Source of the DNA: Streptomyces nymphaeiformis
GTDB lineage: Bacteria; Actinomycetota; Actinomycetes; Streptomycetales; Streptomycetaceae
Direction: 5' to 3'
Assembly (NCBI RefSeq): GCF_014203895.1
Contig: NZ_JACHJY010000003.1
Coordinates: 124,001-188,000, forward strand
Length of the DNA: 64,000 bases
Shown piece by piece: positions 19,884 to 28,607 of the stretch. How positions within the stretch are numbered: position 1 is the stretch's first letter; every line of letters starts with the position of its first letter. The notes beneath the pieces were generated by a model. It ran no database searches. It was not told the origin of the DNA and saw only the letters and a program-made list of their open reading frames with translations. The position numbers and the translations under genes are program-made.

Positions 19884-20558
19884 ATGGCTGACTTCCCGGC
19901 CGAGCTCCGGCGCGCGCTGCCCCGGCTCGCGGAAGGGCTCCTGGTGACGGCGGAGGCCACGGTGCTCGGCGCGGCGCTCGCCCTGCTCCTCGCGTACGTC
20001 CTCGGGCTGTCGTCCCGGTCGGCGCGGCTGCCGGTGCGCGGCGCGGCGCGGTTCGTCGTGGAGTTCTTCCGGGGGACCTCGCTGTACGTGCAGCTGTTCT
20101 GGCTGTTCTTCGCGCTCCCGATGGTCGGCTTCCGGCTCGAACCGCTCGCCTGCGCCGTGCTCGCGCTCGGCCTCAACTACGGGGCGTACGGCGCCGAGGT
20201 GGTGCGGGGCGCGATCACGGCGGTCCCCCGCGCGCAGACCGAGGCGGGGATCGCGCTCGGCATGGGGCCGGCGCTGCGCCTGCGGCGGGTCGTCCTGCCG
20301 CAGGCGCACGCCCTGATGGTCGCGCCGTTCAAGAACCTGCTCGTGCAGCTCCTGAAGGCGACGCCGCTGCTCTCCCTGGTCACCGTCCCCGATCTCACCT
20401 TCCAGATCGACCAGTTGCGCTCGGCCACGGGCGCGACGGCCGCCTCGTACCTGCTGCTGCTCGGGCTCTACTTCGCCATGGCCGTGGGCCTGAGCCTCCT
20501 CATGAACGCCCTGGAGCGGGTGGCGAAGGCCCGGCTCGGGCAGGAAGGCGGTGCGTGA
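19884..20558 (+). CDS. ehuC: Ectoine/hydroxyectoine ABC transporter permease
   Basis: The 224-residue His/Glu/Gln-type permease has about five membrane helices. The cytoplasmic EAA loop reads EAGIALGMGPALRLRRVVLPQA (shown only in part by motif: EAGIALGMG at about 113-121). FFRGTSLYVQLFW precedes it, typical of amino-acid permeases. It follows ehuB by 12 bases and overlaps ehuD by four. Confidence 0.85.
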   Translation: MADFPAELRRALPRLAEGLLVTAEATVLGAALALLLAYVLGLSSRSARLPVRGAARFVVEFFRGTSLYVQLFWLFFALPMVGFRLEPLACAVLALGLNYGAYGAEVVRGAITAVPRAQTEAGIALGMGPALRLRRVVLPQAHALMVAPFKNLLVQLLKATPLLSLVTVPDLTFQIDQLRSATGATAASYLLLLGLYFAMAVGLSLLMNALERVAKARLGQEGGA

Positions 20559-21182
20559 TGTGGGACGGGGAGGCGGCCCGGGCCGCGCTGCCCGCCGTAC
20601 TGGAGGGGTTCGGCGTCACGGTCCTGGCGACCGTGCCGGCGTTCGCCGTCGCCGTGGTCCTCGGGCTCGTCCTCGCCCTCGTCCAGCGGGCGGGCCCCCG
20701 GTGGCTGGCGCTCCCGGTACGCGCGGCGGCCACGTTCGTCCGCTCGACGCCGCTCCTGGTGCAGCTGTTCGCGGCCTGGGTCCTGGTGCCCGCGCTCGAC
20801 GCCCCGGTGCTCGGCGTCCTGGTGCTCGGCGTGCACTACGCCACGTACCTCTCCGAGGTGTACCGGACGGGCATCGACGCCGTGCCACGCGGCCAGTGGG
20901 AGGCCTGCACGGCCCTTTCGCTGCCGCGCCGACGGGTGTGGCGGGCGGTGGTGCTGCCGCAGGCCGTACGGAACGTGCTGCCGCCGCTCGGCAACTACGC
21001 CGTGTCCATGTTCAAGGAGACGCCCCTGCTCTCGGTGATCACGGTGCACGAGATGGTCCACGAGGCGAACACCTTCGGCAGTACGCACTTCGCCTATCTG
21101 GAGAGCTTCACCCTGGCCGCCGCGGTGTTCCTGCTCGCGAGCTGGCCGACGTCCGTCCTCGTACGACGACTGGAGGAACGCC

Positions 21183-21193
<11 letters not shown>
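20555..21193 (+). CDS. ehuD: Ectoine/hydroxyectoine ABC transporter permease
   Basis: The 212-residue second permease has the same architecture as EhuC, with FVRSTPLLVQLFAAWVL and an EAA loop at EACTALSLPRRRVWR. The two would form the membrane heterodimer. The start is GTG at 20555 (GTGA overlap with the ehuC stop) or ATG at 20558; AGGAAGG at 20542-20548 fits both. Confidence 0.85.
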
Positions 21194-21980
<787 letters not shown>

Positions 21981-22017
21981 GCCCACCGGCCGGGTGCCCG
22001 GGGCGCGCCCCGCCCCG

Positions 22018-22887
22018 TCAGTCACCGGTCGTCGCCCCGACCATGCCCTGCCGCAGCCGGTCCAGGCTGCGGGCCAGGAGGCGCGAGACGTGCATCTGGG
22101 ACACACCGAGGCGTTCGCCGATCTGCGTCTGGGTCAGCTCCTCGACGAAGCGCAGGTGCAGCAGCAGCCGGTCGCGCTCGCCGAGGGCCTCCACGAGGGG
22201 AGCGAGGGTGTGGAAGTCCTCGAAGAGCGCGAGCGCCGGGTCCTCCTCGCCGATGAGGTCGGCCAGGGCCGCGTCGTCGTTCTCCTCGTCACCGCTGCCG
22301 AGCGCCGCGTCCAGGGAGGTCGACCGGTAGCCGTTCGCGGCCAGTTGCGCCTCGACCACCTGCTCCTCGGACAGGTCCATGACGGGCGCCAGTTCCGCGA
22401 CCCGGGGTGCGCGGCCGAGCCGCGCGCTCAGTTCGTCGGTGGCCTTCGCCAGCTCGACCCGCGCCTCCTGGAGCCGGCGCGGGACGTGGACGGCCCAGGA
22501 GGTGTCACGGAAGAACCGCTTGATCTCGCCCACGATGTACGGCACGGCGAAGGTGGTGAACTCCACCTCGCGGGACAGGTCGAAGCGGTCGATCGCCTTG
22601 ATCAGGCCGATCATGCCGACCTGGACGATGTCCTCCCGCTCGTCGGCCCGCATGGAGAAGCGGCCCGCCGCGTACCGCACGAGCGTCATGTTCATCTCGA
22701 TCAGGGTGTTCCTGACGTACTGGTGCCCGGGCGTGCCCTCCTCCCGTGCCGCGAGTTCGCGGAGGAACACCCGCGACAGGGCGCGGGCGTCCCGGGGCGG
22801 CACCTCGCGGGGCGCCTCGAGAAGGGGGAGCTCCCCCGTCGTACCGCTCGTCACGTCCGTCGTCGCCTTGGCCACCTCGGTCCGCAC
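22018..22887 (-). CDS. SigB/SigF-type RNA polymerase sigma factor
   Basis: The 289-residue protein has sigma-70 regions 2, 3 and 4 without region 1.1, as in the SigB/F/G group of Streptomyces. Region 2 reads MNMTLVRYAAGRFSMR to FTTFAVPYIVGEIKRFFRD, region 3 begins near PRRLQEARVEL, and region 4 ends with the helix-turn-helix LTQTQIGERLGVSQMHVSRLL. Such factors act in stress and differentiation under anti-sigma control. GTG start at 22887 has AGGAGGAGG upstream. A SigB-type promoter precedes it, so it may be autoregulated or act in a sigma cascade. Confidence 0.92.
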   Translation of the reverse strand: MRTEVAKATTDVTSGTTGELPLLEAPREVPPRDARALSRVFLRELAAREEGTPGHQYVRNTLIEMNMTLVRYAAGRFSMRADEREDIVQVGMIGLIKAIDRFDLSREVEFTTFAVPYIVGEIKRFFRDTSWAVHVPRRLQEARVELAKATDELSARLGRAPRVAELAPVMDLSEEQVVEAQLAANGYRSTSLDAALGSGDEENDDAALADLIGEEDPALALFEDFHTLAPLVEALGERDRLLLHLRFVEELTQTQIGERLGVSQMHVSRLLARSLDRLRQGMVGATTGD

Positions 22888-22935
22888 GGGGACGACCTCC
22901 TCCTGCTCTCTGTCCGTTCGGCGGTCCCGGTTCGC

Positions 22936-22960
22936 GTACCCGCTCCGCGCGGACCCACTC
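22936..22960 (-). promoter_or_regulatory. SigB-type promoter of the sigma gene
   Basis: On the minus strand GAGT (22960-22957), 15 bases, then GGGTAC (22941-22936) matches the Streptomyces SigB consensus GNNT-N14-16-GGGTAC exactly. The -10 is about 49 bases ahead of the GTG start. Confidence 0.6.
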
Positions 22961-23067
22961 CTCGGCGGTCCGGGTCGTCCTCGGCCCGGCCGGGAGGCAT
23001 CACTCCGGCGTGTCCGGGCAGGCGTCCCCCGTCAGCCTTCGACACATCGGGAAGTGAGGGACCCGCG

Positions 23068-23496
23068 ATGAACAGCCGGAGCGAAACCCGGTCCCGTACG
23101 ACCGCCGCGGCTTCTCCGGCAGCCGCCGGAAGGGCCGGACCGCCGCCGCTCCTCACCCCGGCGCAGGCACGCCGGCTGGTCAGCCGCACGCTCACGGCCC
23201 TCGGCCCGCTGCCGCCGTCCCAGGTCGACGACCTGCTGCTCGTCACCTCGGAGCTGGTCACGAACGCCCATCGTCACGGGGGTGGTGTCACCTCGTTCGG
23301 GATCGCCGTCGGCAGCGACCGGGTGACCGTCTCCGTGGCCGACGCCAGCGGGGAGCCGCCGCGCCACGAGCCCCAAGGGGAGCTGCGGCCCGGCGGTTTC
23401 GGCTGGCCGATCGTGCTGCGGCTGTGCCGCGAGGTGTCCGTGGACACCCGGCCGGACGGAAAGACCGTCCACGCGGCGGTGGCCGTCGACCGCTGA
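23068..23496 (+). CDS. Anti-sigma-type ATP-binding protein (HATPase)
   Basis: The 142-residue protein has a GHKL ATPase fold of the RsbW/SpoIIAB type, common in Streptomyces regulation. DDLLLVTSELVTNAHRHGG (N box, about 55-73) and GGFGWPIVLRLC (G2 box) bind ATP. The first 30 residues are Ser/Ala-rich and disordered-looking. It may act as an anti-sigma kinase for the divergent sigma factor, but stand-alone HATPases of this size often have unrelated partners. It converges with the SulP gene with a 12-base gap. Confidence 0.82.
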   Translation: MNSRSETRSRTTAAASPAAAGRAGPPPLLTPAQARRLVSRTLTALGPLPPSQVDDLLLVTSELVTNAHRHGGGVTSFGIAVGSDRVTVSVADASGEPPRHEPQGELRPGGFGWPIVLRLCREVSVDTRPDGKTVHAAVAVDR

Positions 23497-23508
23497 GGCC
23501 GCGTGCGC

Positions 23509-25014
23509 TCAGGCGTCCGCGGGGCGGGCGGGGTGACGGTCCGGCGGGCCGTGGAGGTGTACGGAGGCGGGGCCGCCGCTCGTGCGGTGGCGGTCGGCCC
23601 AGGACTCCAGGGCGGCGCGACAGGCATGGTCGAGGTGGTGGAGCCCGGAGAGGTCCAGGACGACGGGGCGGTCGCGCGGCAGGGATTCGAGGGTGTCGAG
23701 GATCGTCGGCAGCCGCAGGAAGGTCACCGTGCCCGACAGGCCGACGCGGACGGGCCCTTCGCCTTCGTCGGTGTGGTCGACGCGCAGGTGGGAGGCGTCC
23801 CAGGCCGCCTTGGCGACGGAGAAGACGAGTCCGATCAGGACGCCTTCGAGCATGTTCAGGGAGACGATCGCCAGGGCCGTCACCACGAGGACGAGCGCTT
23901 CGCCGCGGTGGCCTCGCCACAGGGTGATCAGGCCCCTGAACGGGATCAGCTTCCAGCCCGCGTGGACGAGGATGCCGGCGAGCGCGGCGAGCGGCACGTA
24001 CTCCAGGGTGCCGGGCAGCAGGGCGGCGAAGACCAGGAGCCACAGCCCGTGGAACACACGGGAGGCCTTGGTCCGGGCGCCCGCCTGGACGTTGGCCGAG
24101 CTGCGGACGATCACGGCGGTCATGGGCAGGGCGCCGAGCAGCCCGCAGAGCGTGTTGCCGAAGCCCTGGGCGACCAGCTCCTTGTCGTAGTCGGTGGGCG
24201 GTCCGTCGTGCAGCCGGTCCACGGCCGCCGCGCTGAACAGGGACTCCGCGGAGGCGATCAGCGCGAAGGCGAGGACGGTGCCGAGCAGGGCGAGGTCGGT
24301 CAGGGCCGCCAGACCGTCCGCCCCCGGCAGCCGTACGGCGTCGACGACGCCGCTCACCCGCACCGTCGCGACGGGCAGGTCGAGCAGGGCGGTCGCGAGC
24401 GCCGCGAGGAGGACGGCGACGAGAGCGCCGGGGACGGCCCGCACCCTGCGGGGCAGGTGCCGCCAGCCGACGATCACCAGGACCGTGGCGGCGGCGACGG
24501 CGAGCGGGACGAGCGTGTCGCCGCCGGTCACCGCGCGCCCCAGGGCGGCGGGCAGTCCGGCGAGCCGGGACGGGCCGGAGGAGGGGGCGCTGAGTCCGGC
24601 CGCGGCATAGAGCTGGCCGGCCACGATGACGAGGCCGATCCCGGCGAGCATCCCCTCGACGACGGAGAGGGAGATGGCCCGGAACCAGCGGCCCCAGCGC
24701 AGCAGGCCCAGGGCGACCTGGAGCAGCCCCGCGAGGAGCACGACGACGCCGAGCGCGGCCGGGCCCAGTGTGCGGACCGCGTCGAGGACGAGGACGGTGA
24801 GGCCGGCGGCGGGGCCGGAGACCTGGAGGCTGCTGCCCCGCATGAGGCCGGTGACGACACCGCCGACGATGCCGGTGACGAGACCCAGTTCGGCGGGGAC
24901 GCCGGAGGCGACGGCCACGCCGATGCAGAGCGGCAGCGCGACGAGGAAGACGACGAGGGAGGCGGCGAAGTCCTGCCGGAGGTACGGAAAGGAGGTGGCC
25001 ATACACGGGGTCAT
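23509..25014 (-). CDS. SulP family anion transporter with STAS domain
   Basis: The 501-residue protein has about 10-12 membrane helices from residue 10 to 390 and a C-terminal cytoplasmic STAS domain (GTVTFLRLPTILDTL to the end). VSGPAAGLTVLV near residue 65 is a conserved SulP core segment. Transported anion may be sulfate, bicarbonate or another. No carbonic anhydrase domain is attached. ATG at 25014 has GAGGG five bases upstream; a second ATG lies four codons in. Confidence 0.88.
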   Translation of the reverse strand: MTPCMATSFPYLRQDFAASLVVFLVALPLCIGVAVASGVPAELGLVTGIVGGVVTGLMRGSSLQVSGPAAGLTVLVLDAVRTLGPAALGVVVLLAGLLQVALGLLRWGRWFRAISLSVVEGMLAGIGLVIVAGQLYAAAGLSAPSSGPSRLAGLPAALGRAVTGGDTLVPLAVAAATVLVIVGWRHLPRRVRAVPGALVAVLLAALATALLDLPVATVRVSGVVDAVRLPGADGLAALTDLALLGTVLAFALIASAESLFSAAAVDRLHDGPPTDYDKELVAQGFGNTLCGLLGALPMTAVIVRSSANVQAGARTKASRVFHGLWLLVFAALLPGTLEYVPLAALAGILVHAGWKLIPFRGLITLWRGHRGEALVLVVTALAIVSLNMLEGVLIGLVFSVAKAAWDASHLRVDHTDEGEGPVRVGLSGTVTFLRLPTILDTLESLPRDRPVVLDLSGLHHLDHACRAALESWADRHRTSGGPASVHLHGPPDRHPARPADA

Positions 25015-25223
25015 ACGCCCTCGTTCCGGACGGTCCGGCGTCCACGGGCGGCTTCCGACCGGAACCGGCCGGAAGGTGACCCGATCACCCCGGGGAAAGG
25101 CGCCCGGAGGTGCGGATCACCGGGGGCGCACCGGGCCGCAGGCGCCCGCACACGCGATCAGCGGGAGGGCGTACGGTCGCCACGCCGGGGCGCAGGGGTG
25201 CGGAGGCTCCGGGGTCCCGGGGC

Positions 25224-25781
25224 TCACCACCAGTAGGCGGGGTACCTCGGGGCGGCGCGGCGGATGCGGGAGGCGGCGAACGCGGTCAGGACGAGCAGCA
25301 CCGTCGCCCCGAACAGCAGGGGGACGAACCGGCCGGGCGCGGGGGCCTGGAGCACGATGACGACGGCGGTCGCGCAGGCCGGGGAGTGCGGGGTGCGGGC
25401 CAGGGTGGTCAGCGCGAGGGTGACTCCGGCGGCGACGGCCGCGGCCCAGGCGCTGCCGTGCGCGGCGACGGCCGCCACGGCGTATCCGGCGGCCGCGCCG
25501 AGGAGGTGGCCGACGATCACGCTGCGGGGCTGGGCGAGGGGAAGCGCGGGGGCGCAGTGGACGAGCGCGGCGCTGGCGGCCAGCGGGGGTATCAGCACCG
25601 GCTCGTGGATGAGGGCGCCGAGGGCGACGAGCCCGAGGAGGGCGGCGGTCGCGGCGCTGACGCTGTGGACGGCGGCGCCGGGCGCGGGGCGGGCCGGGGC
25701 GCGGCCGGCGATCCACCGCGGGCGGGCACCCCGTGGGGCGGAGGCGGCGGTGTCGGGACGCGGTGCGGCGTCGATGCTCAT
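25224..25781 (-). CDS. HPP family integral membrane protein
   Basis: The 185-residue protein has a polar N terminus of about 35 residues and four to five hydrophobic helices. LIPPLAASAALVHCAPALPLAQPRSVIVGH holds the family landmark (in part: PPLAASAALV and AQPRSVIVGH), matching HPP proteins (PF04982), some of which carry nitrite. The substrate here is unknown. The start at 25781 is the ATG before MSIDAAPRPD. It lies next to the SulP gene, so both could serve anion transport, but 209 bases separate them. Confidence 0.75.
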   Translation of the reverse strand: MSIDAAPRPDTAASAPRGARPRWIAGRAPARPAPGAAVHSVSAATAALLGLVALGALIHEPVLIPPLAASAALVHCAPALPLAQPRSVIVGHLLGAAAGYAVAAVAAHGSAWAAAVAAGVTLALTTLARTPHSPACATAVVIVLQAPAPGRFVPLLFGATVLLVLTAFAASRIRRAAPRYPAYWW

Positions 25782-25948
25782 GGGATGCGCGATTTCCGGG
25801 CTGGGACGGGCAGGGGTGGTCGTACGGGTCCCTGTGGTCGACAGTCGGCCCGGTCTCACGCCTGAGCCTGGTGCGGCGGCGCGACCTCCTCCCACTCTAA
25901 CCAGCGGTTTCGCCACGGCGCGGGCGGGGTCGGAGGCAGGATCGGTCC

Positions 25949-26791
25949 ATGACCGACGCAGCCGACACGAGCTCCGACACCCCGCCCTCCTTCCGGCTCC
26001 TCCCCGGGGCCCCGGACTCCCCCGTCCTCCTCCATGTGCCGCACTCCTCCCGCGAGATACCGGCCGGCGTACGGGACGGGATCCTGCTCGGTGACGGGGA
26101 GCTGGCCCGCGAGCTGGACCACATCACGGACTCCCACACCGCGGAGATCGCCGCCGTGGCCGCGGCGGCGGCCGGCGCGGCGCCCTGGCGGTTCGTCAAC
26201 GGGCTGTCGCGGCTCGTCGTCGACCCCGAGCGGTTCCCGGACGAGCGCGAGGAGATGCTGTCCGTCGGAATGGGCGCGGTGTACACCCGCACCACCCACC
26301 GCGAAGCGCTGCGGCCGGCCGGGTTCGATCCGGAGCCGCTGCTCGACCGGTACTTCGTCCCGTACGCGCGGGCGATGACGGAGGCCGTGGCCGAGCGTCT
26401 GGCGGTGGCGGGGCGGGCGGTGATCGTCGACGTCCACTCGTACCCGACGGAGCCGCTGCCGTACGAGCTGCACGGCGACGGCCCGCGCCCGCCGGTCTGC
26501 CTGGGCACGGACGCCTTCCACACGCCGCCCGCGCTGCTCGACGCGGCGCGGGAGGCGTTCGGCGGGTTCGGCGACGTCGGGACGGACAGCCCGTTCGCGG
26601 GGACGTACGTGCCGCTGGAGTACTACGGACGGGATCCGCGGGTGAGTGCCCTGATGGTGGAGATCCGCCGGGACGGGTACATGGGCGAGCCGGGCGGGCC
26701 CGCGGGCCCGGGTGTCGAGGCCCTCGGGAGGGCCCTGGCGGCCCTGGTCGACGCGGTGGCTCCGACGGGTGGGCGTGTCCGATCGGCGTAA
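25949..26791 (+). CDS. N-formylglutamate amidohydrolase family protein
   Basis: The 280-residue protein matches the N-formylglutamate amidohydrolase family (PF05013). LLHVPHSSREIP near residue 30, LDHITDSHTAEI near 55, FVNGLSRLVVDPERF and VIVDVHSYP near 160 are the conserved metal and substrate segments. HutG-type members release formate from formylglutamate in histidine breakdown; no other hut gene is nearby, so the substrate may differ. It is followed after 10 bases by a small gene. Confidence 0.82.
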   Translation: MTDAADTSSDTPPSFRLLPGAPDSPVLLHVPHSSREIPAGVRDGILLGDGELARELDHITDSHTAEIAAVAAAAAGAAPWRFVNGLSRLVVDPERFPDEREEMLSVGMGAVYTRTTHREALRPAGFDPEPLLDRYFVPYARAMTEAVAERLAVAGRAVIVDVHSYPTEPLPYELHGDGPRPPVCLGTDAFHTPPALLDAAREAFGGFGDVGTDSPFAGTYVPLEYYGRDPRVSALMVEIRRDGYMGEPGGPAGPGVEALGRALAALVDAVAPTGGRVRSA

Positions 26792-26801
26792 AATCAGGTA
26801 G

Positions 26802-27065
26802 ATGAGCCCACTCCGATACGAGCTGGTGTTCTCCGACGACACGGGATCGGCCCAGGACGTCGTGGTCGTGGAGCGCACGGCCCTCAAGGGGTCCGGAGGC
26901 CATCCCGTCTACGTCGACGCCACCGGCATCATCCGGGCCGAGATCAGCGACCGGGACGAGGTGCGCATTCTCGCGAGCGGGGGCCATCAGGAGATCTCCC
27001 GGCCGGTCCGGGCCCGTGCGCTCCCCGACCCCGGTCCGGAGGATCCACCCTCTCCGGCCGCCTGA
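26802..27065 (+). CDS. Small conserved-looking actinobacterial protein, unknown
   Basis: The 87-residue protein starts YELVFSDDTGSAQDVVVVERT and ends in a Pro-rich tail. It has no signal or membrane segment. The pattern YELVF-AQDVVVV-GHPVYVDATGIIRAEI resembles a small Streptomyces family annotated only as a domain of unknown function, but I cannot confirm its number. It may be cotranscribed with the amidohydrolase gene 10 bases upstream. Confidence 0.65.
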   Translation: MSPLRYELVFSDDTGSAQDVVVVERTALKGSGGHPVYVDATGIIRAEISDRDEVRILASGGHQEISRPVRARALPDPGPEDPPSPAA

Positions 27066-27184
27066 GGTCCGCCCCCGGCCCTCATGCGTTCGGTCGCTCC
27101 GGAGTGGCCCCGCGGCCCGCCGGGTGCGCAGGCTGGGGACGGGCCCCGGGAGGGGGCCGCACCCGGAGCGAGGAGACCCCGCCG

Positions 27185-27910
27185 ATGGCCGCGCCCGCAG
27201 CACCCGAGTACCGGTACGACGACCTCAGCGCGCTGTACCTGAACTGCACGCTCAAGCGCTCCCCCGAGGCCAGCAACACCGAGGGCCTGATCGAGCGCAG
27301 CCGGTCGGTGATGGAGGGGCAGGGCGTGACGACCTCTCTGGTGCGGGCGGTGGACCTGGACATCGCGACCGGCGTGTGGCCCGACATGACGGAGCACGGC
27401 TGGGCGTCGGACGCCTGGCCCGAGCTGTACGAGCGGGTGATGGCCGCGGACATCCTGGTGCTGTGCGGGCCGATCTGGCTCGGCGACAACAGCTCGGTGA
27501 TGAAGCGGGTCATCGAGCGGCTCTACGCCTGTTCGAGCCTGCTGAACGACGCCGGGCAGTACGCGTACTACGGACGCGCCGGGGGCTGTCTGATCACGGG
27601 CAACGAGGACGGCGTGAAGCACTGTGCGATGAACGTGCTCTACAGCCTCCAGCACCTGGGGTACACGGTGCCGCCGCAGGCCGACGCGGGCTGGATCGGC
27701 GAGGCCGGCCCGGGGCCCTCGTACCTGGATCCGGGTTCGGGCGGGCCGGAGAACGACTTCACCAACCGGAACACCACGTTCATGGCGTGGAACCTGATGC
27801 ATCTGGCCGGGCTCCTGAAGCGGGCCGGCGGCATCCCGGCGCACGGCAACCAGCGCTCGGCCTGGGACGCGGGATGCAAGCCGGAGTTCCCGAATCCGGA
27901 GCACCGGTGA
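27185..27910 (+). CDS. Flavodoxin-fold NAD(P)H oxidoreductase
   Basis: The 241-residue protein has a flavodoxin-like fold: LNCTLKRSPEASNTEGLIE near residues 18-36 forms the phosphate loop, and LCGPIWLGDNSSVMKRVIERL near 90-110 is the NADPH-dependent reductase signature. It probably reduces a quinone or flavin in the cytosol. ATG at 27185 has GAGGAG eight bases upstream. It ends about 30 bases before the iron-box promoter. Confidence 0.85.
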   Translation: MAAPAAPEYRYDDLSALYLNCTLKRSPEASNTEGLIERSRSVMEGQGVTTSLVRAVDLDIATGVWPDMTEHGWASDAWPELYERVMAADILVLCGPIWLGDNSSVMKRVIERLYACSSLLNDAGQYAYYGRAGGCLITGNEDGVKHCAMNVLYSLQHLGYTVPPQADAGWIGEAGPGPSYLDPGSGGPENDFTNRNTTFMAWNLMHLAGLLKRAGGIPAHGNQRSAWDAGCKPEFPNPEHR

Positions 27911-27943
27911 AGGTTCCGTGACCGGGGCGTGCACCACACCGGC

Positions 27944-27985
27944 TTGACGTGCACACAGATGGGAACTTAGCTTCGCCTTACCTAA
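27944..27985 (+). promoter_or_regulatory. Iron box (DmdR/IdeR type) on a promoter
   Basis: TTGACG (27944-27949), a 17-base spacer and TTAGCT (27967-27972) form a -35/-10 pair. TTAGCTTCGCCTTACCTAA at 27967-27985 matches the 19-base DmdR/IdeR/DtxR operator (consensus TTAGGTTAGGCTNACCTAA) at most positions and covers the -10. Iron-dependent repression of the next gene is expected. Confidence 0.8.
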
Positions 27986-28018
27986 TTTATTCCGTCCATA
28001 CGTCCGGAAGATCAACGC

Positions 28019-28555
28019 ATGTCCAGAACCGCGCAGGAGCTCACCCCTTCCTGGCTCCTCACCGCCCTCGGGCTCGTCGCCACCGCCGGTATCGCGGCAG
28101 CCTGCTGGACCGCCGGACACGTCCACGCGGACGCCTCCCTGCTGACGGTCGCCCGTTTCTTCCACGTCGCCTTCCTCGTCGTGGGGCTCGGCTCGGTGCT
28201 CGCCGTGGACTGGCTGGCCGTGCTCTGGCTGACGGGGAAGCGGCCGCTCACCGCCGTCCTCGACACGGCCGTCGCCCTCCAGACGCCGATCTGGACCGGT
28301 CTGGGCGGACTCGTCGTCTCCGGGCTCTTCCTCCGCCCCGACCTCCACTCCCCGCTGACGCTGGTCAAGCTGGGGCTCGTCGTCGCCGTCACCCTCAACG
28401 GCCTCTGGGCGCACCGCCTCGGCCAGCTCCTCGAGGCCCACCGCTCCGACTCCGTCCCGCGGGGACTGCTCGTCCGCTCGGGCCTGGCGGCGACCATCAG
28501 CCAGACCGGCTGGTGGGGCGCCTGCCTCATCGGCTTCCTCAACAGTCAGGGGTGA
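28019..28555 (+). CDS. Iron-regulated small membrane protein, unknown role
   Basis: The 178-residue protein has four predicted membrane helices (about residues 12-30, 42-72, 85-108, 115-135) and a further weak one near the end. TVARFFHVAFLVVGLGSVLAVDW carries a conserved-looking His in a helix and recalls CopD/DUF2269-like proteins, some of which may bind haem or copper; I do not assign a family firmly. The iron box upstream predicts expression under iron limitation. No siderophore gene is in the window. Confidence 0.8.
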   Translation: MSRTAQELTPSWLLTALGLVATAGIAAACWTAGHVHADASLLTVARFFHVAFLVVGLGSVLAVDWLAVLWLTGKRPLTAVLDTAVALQTPIWTGLGGLVVSGLFLRPDLHSPLTLVKLGLVVAVTLNGLWAHRLGQLLEAHRSDSVPRGLLVRSGLAATISQTGWWGACLIGFLNSQG

Positions 28556-28607
28556 CAGGACCCACCCCGGTTTTGGTTTGTCGGACGATCATCAATACGA
28601 TCCGGCG

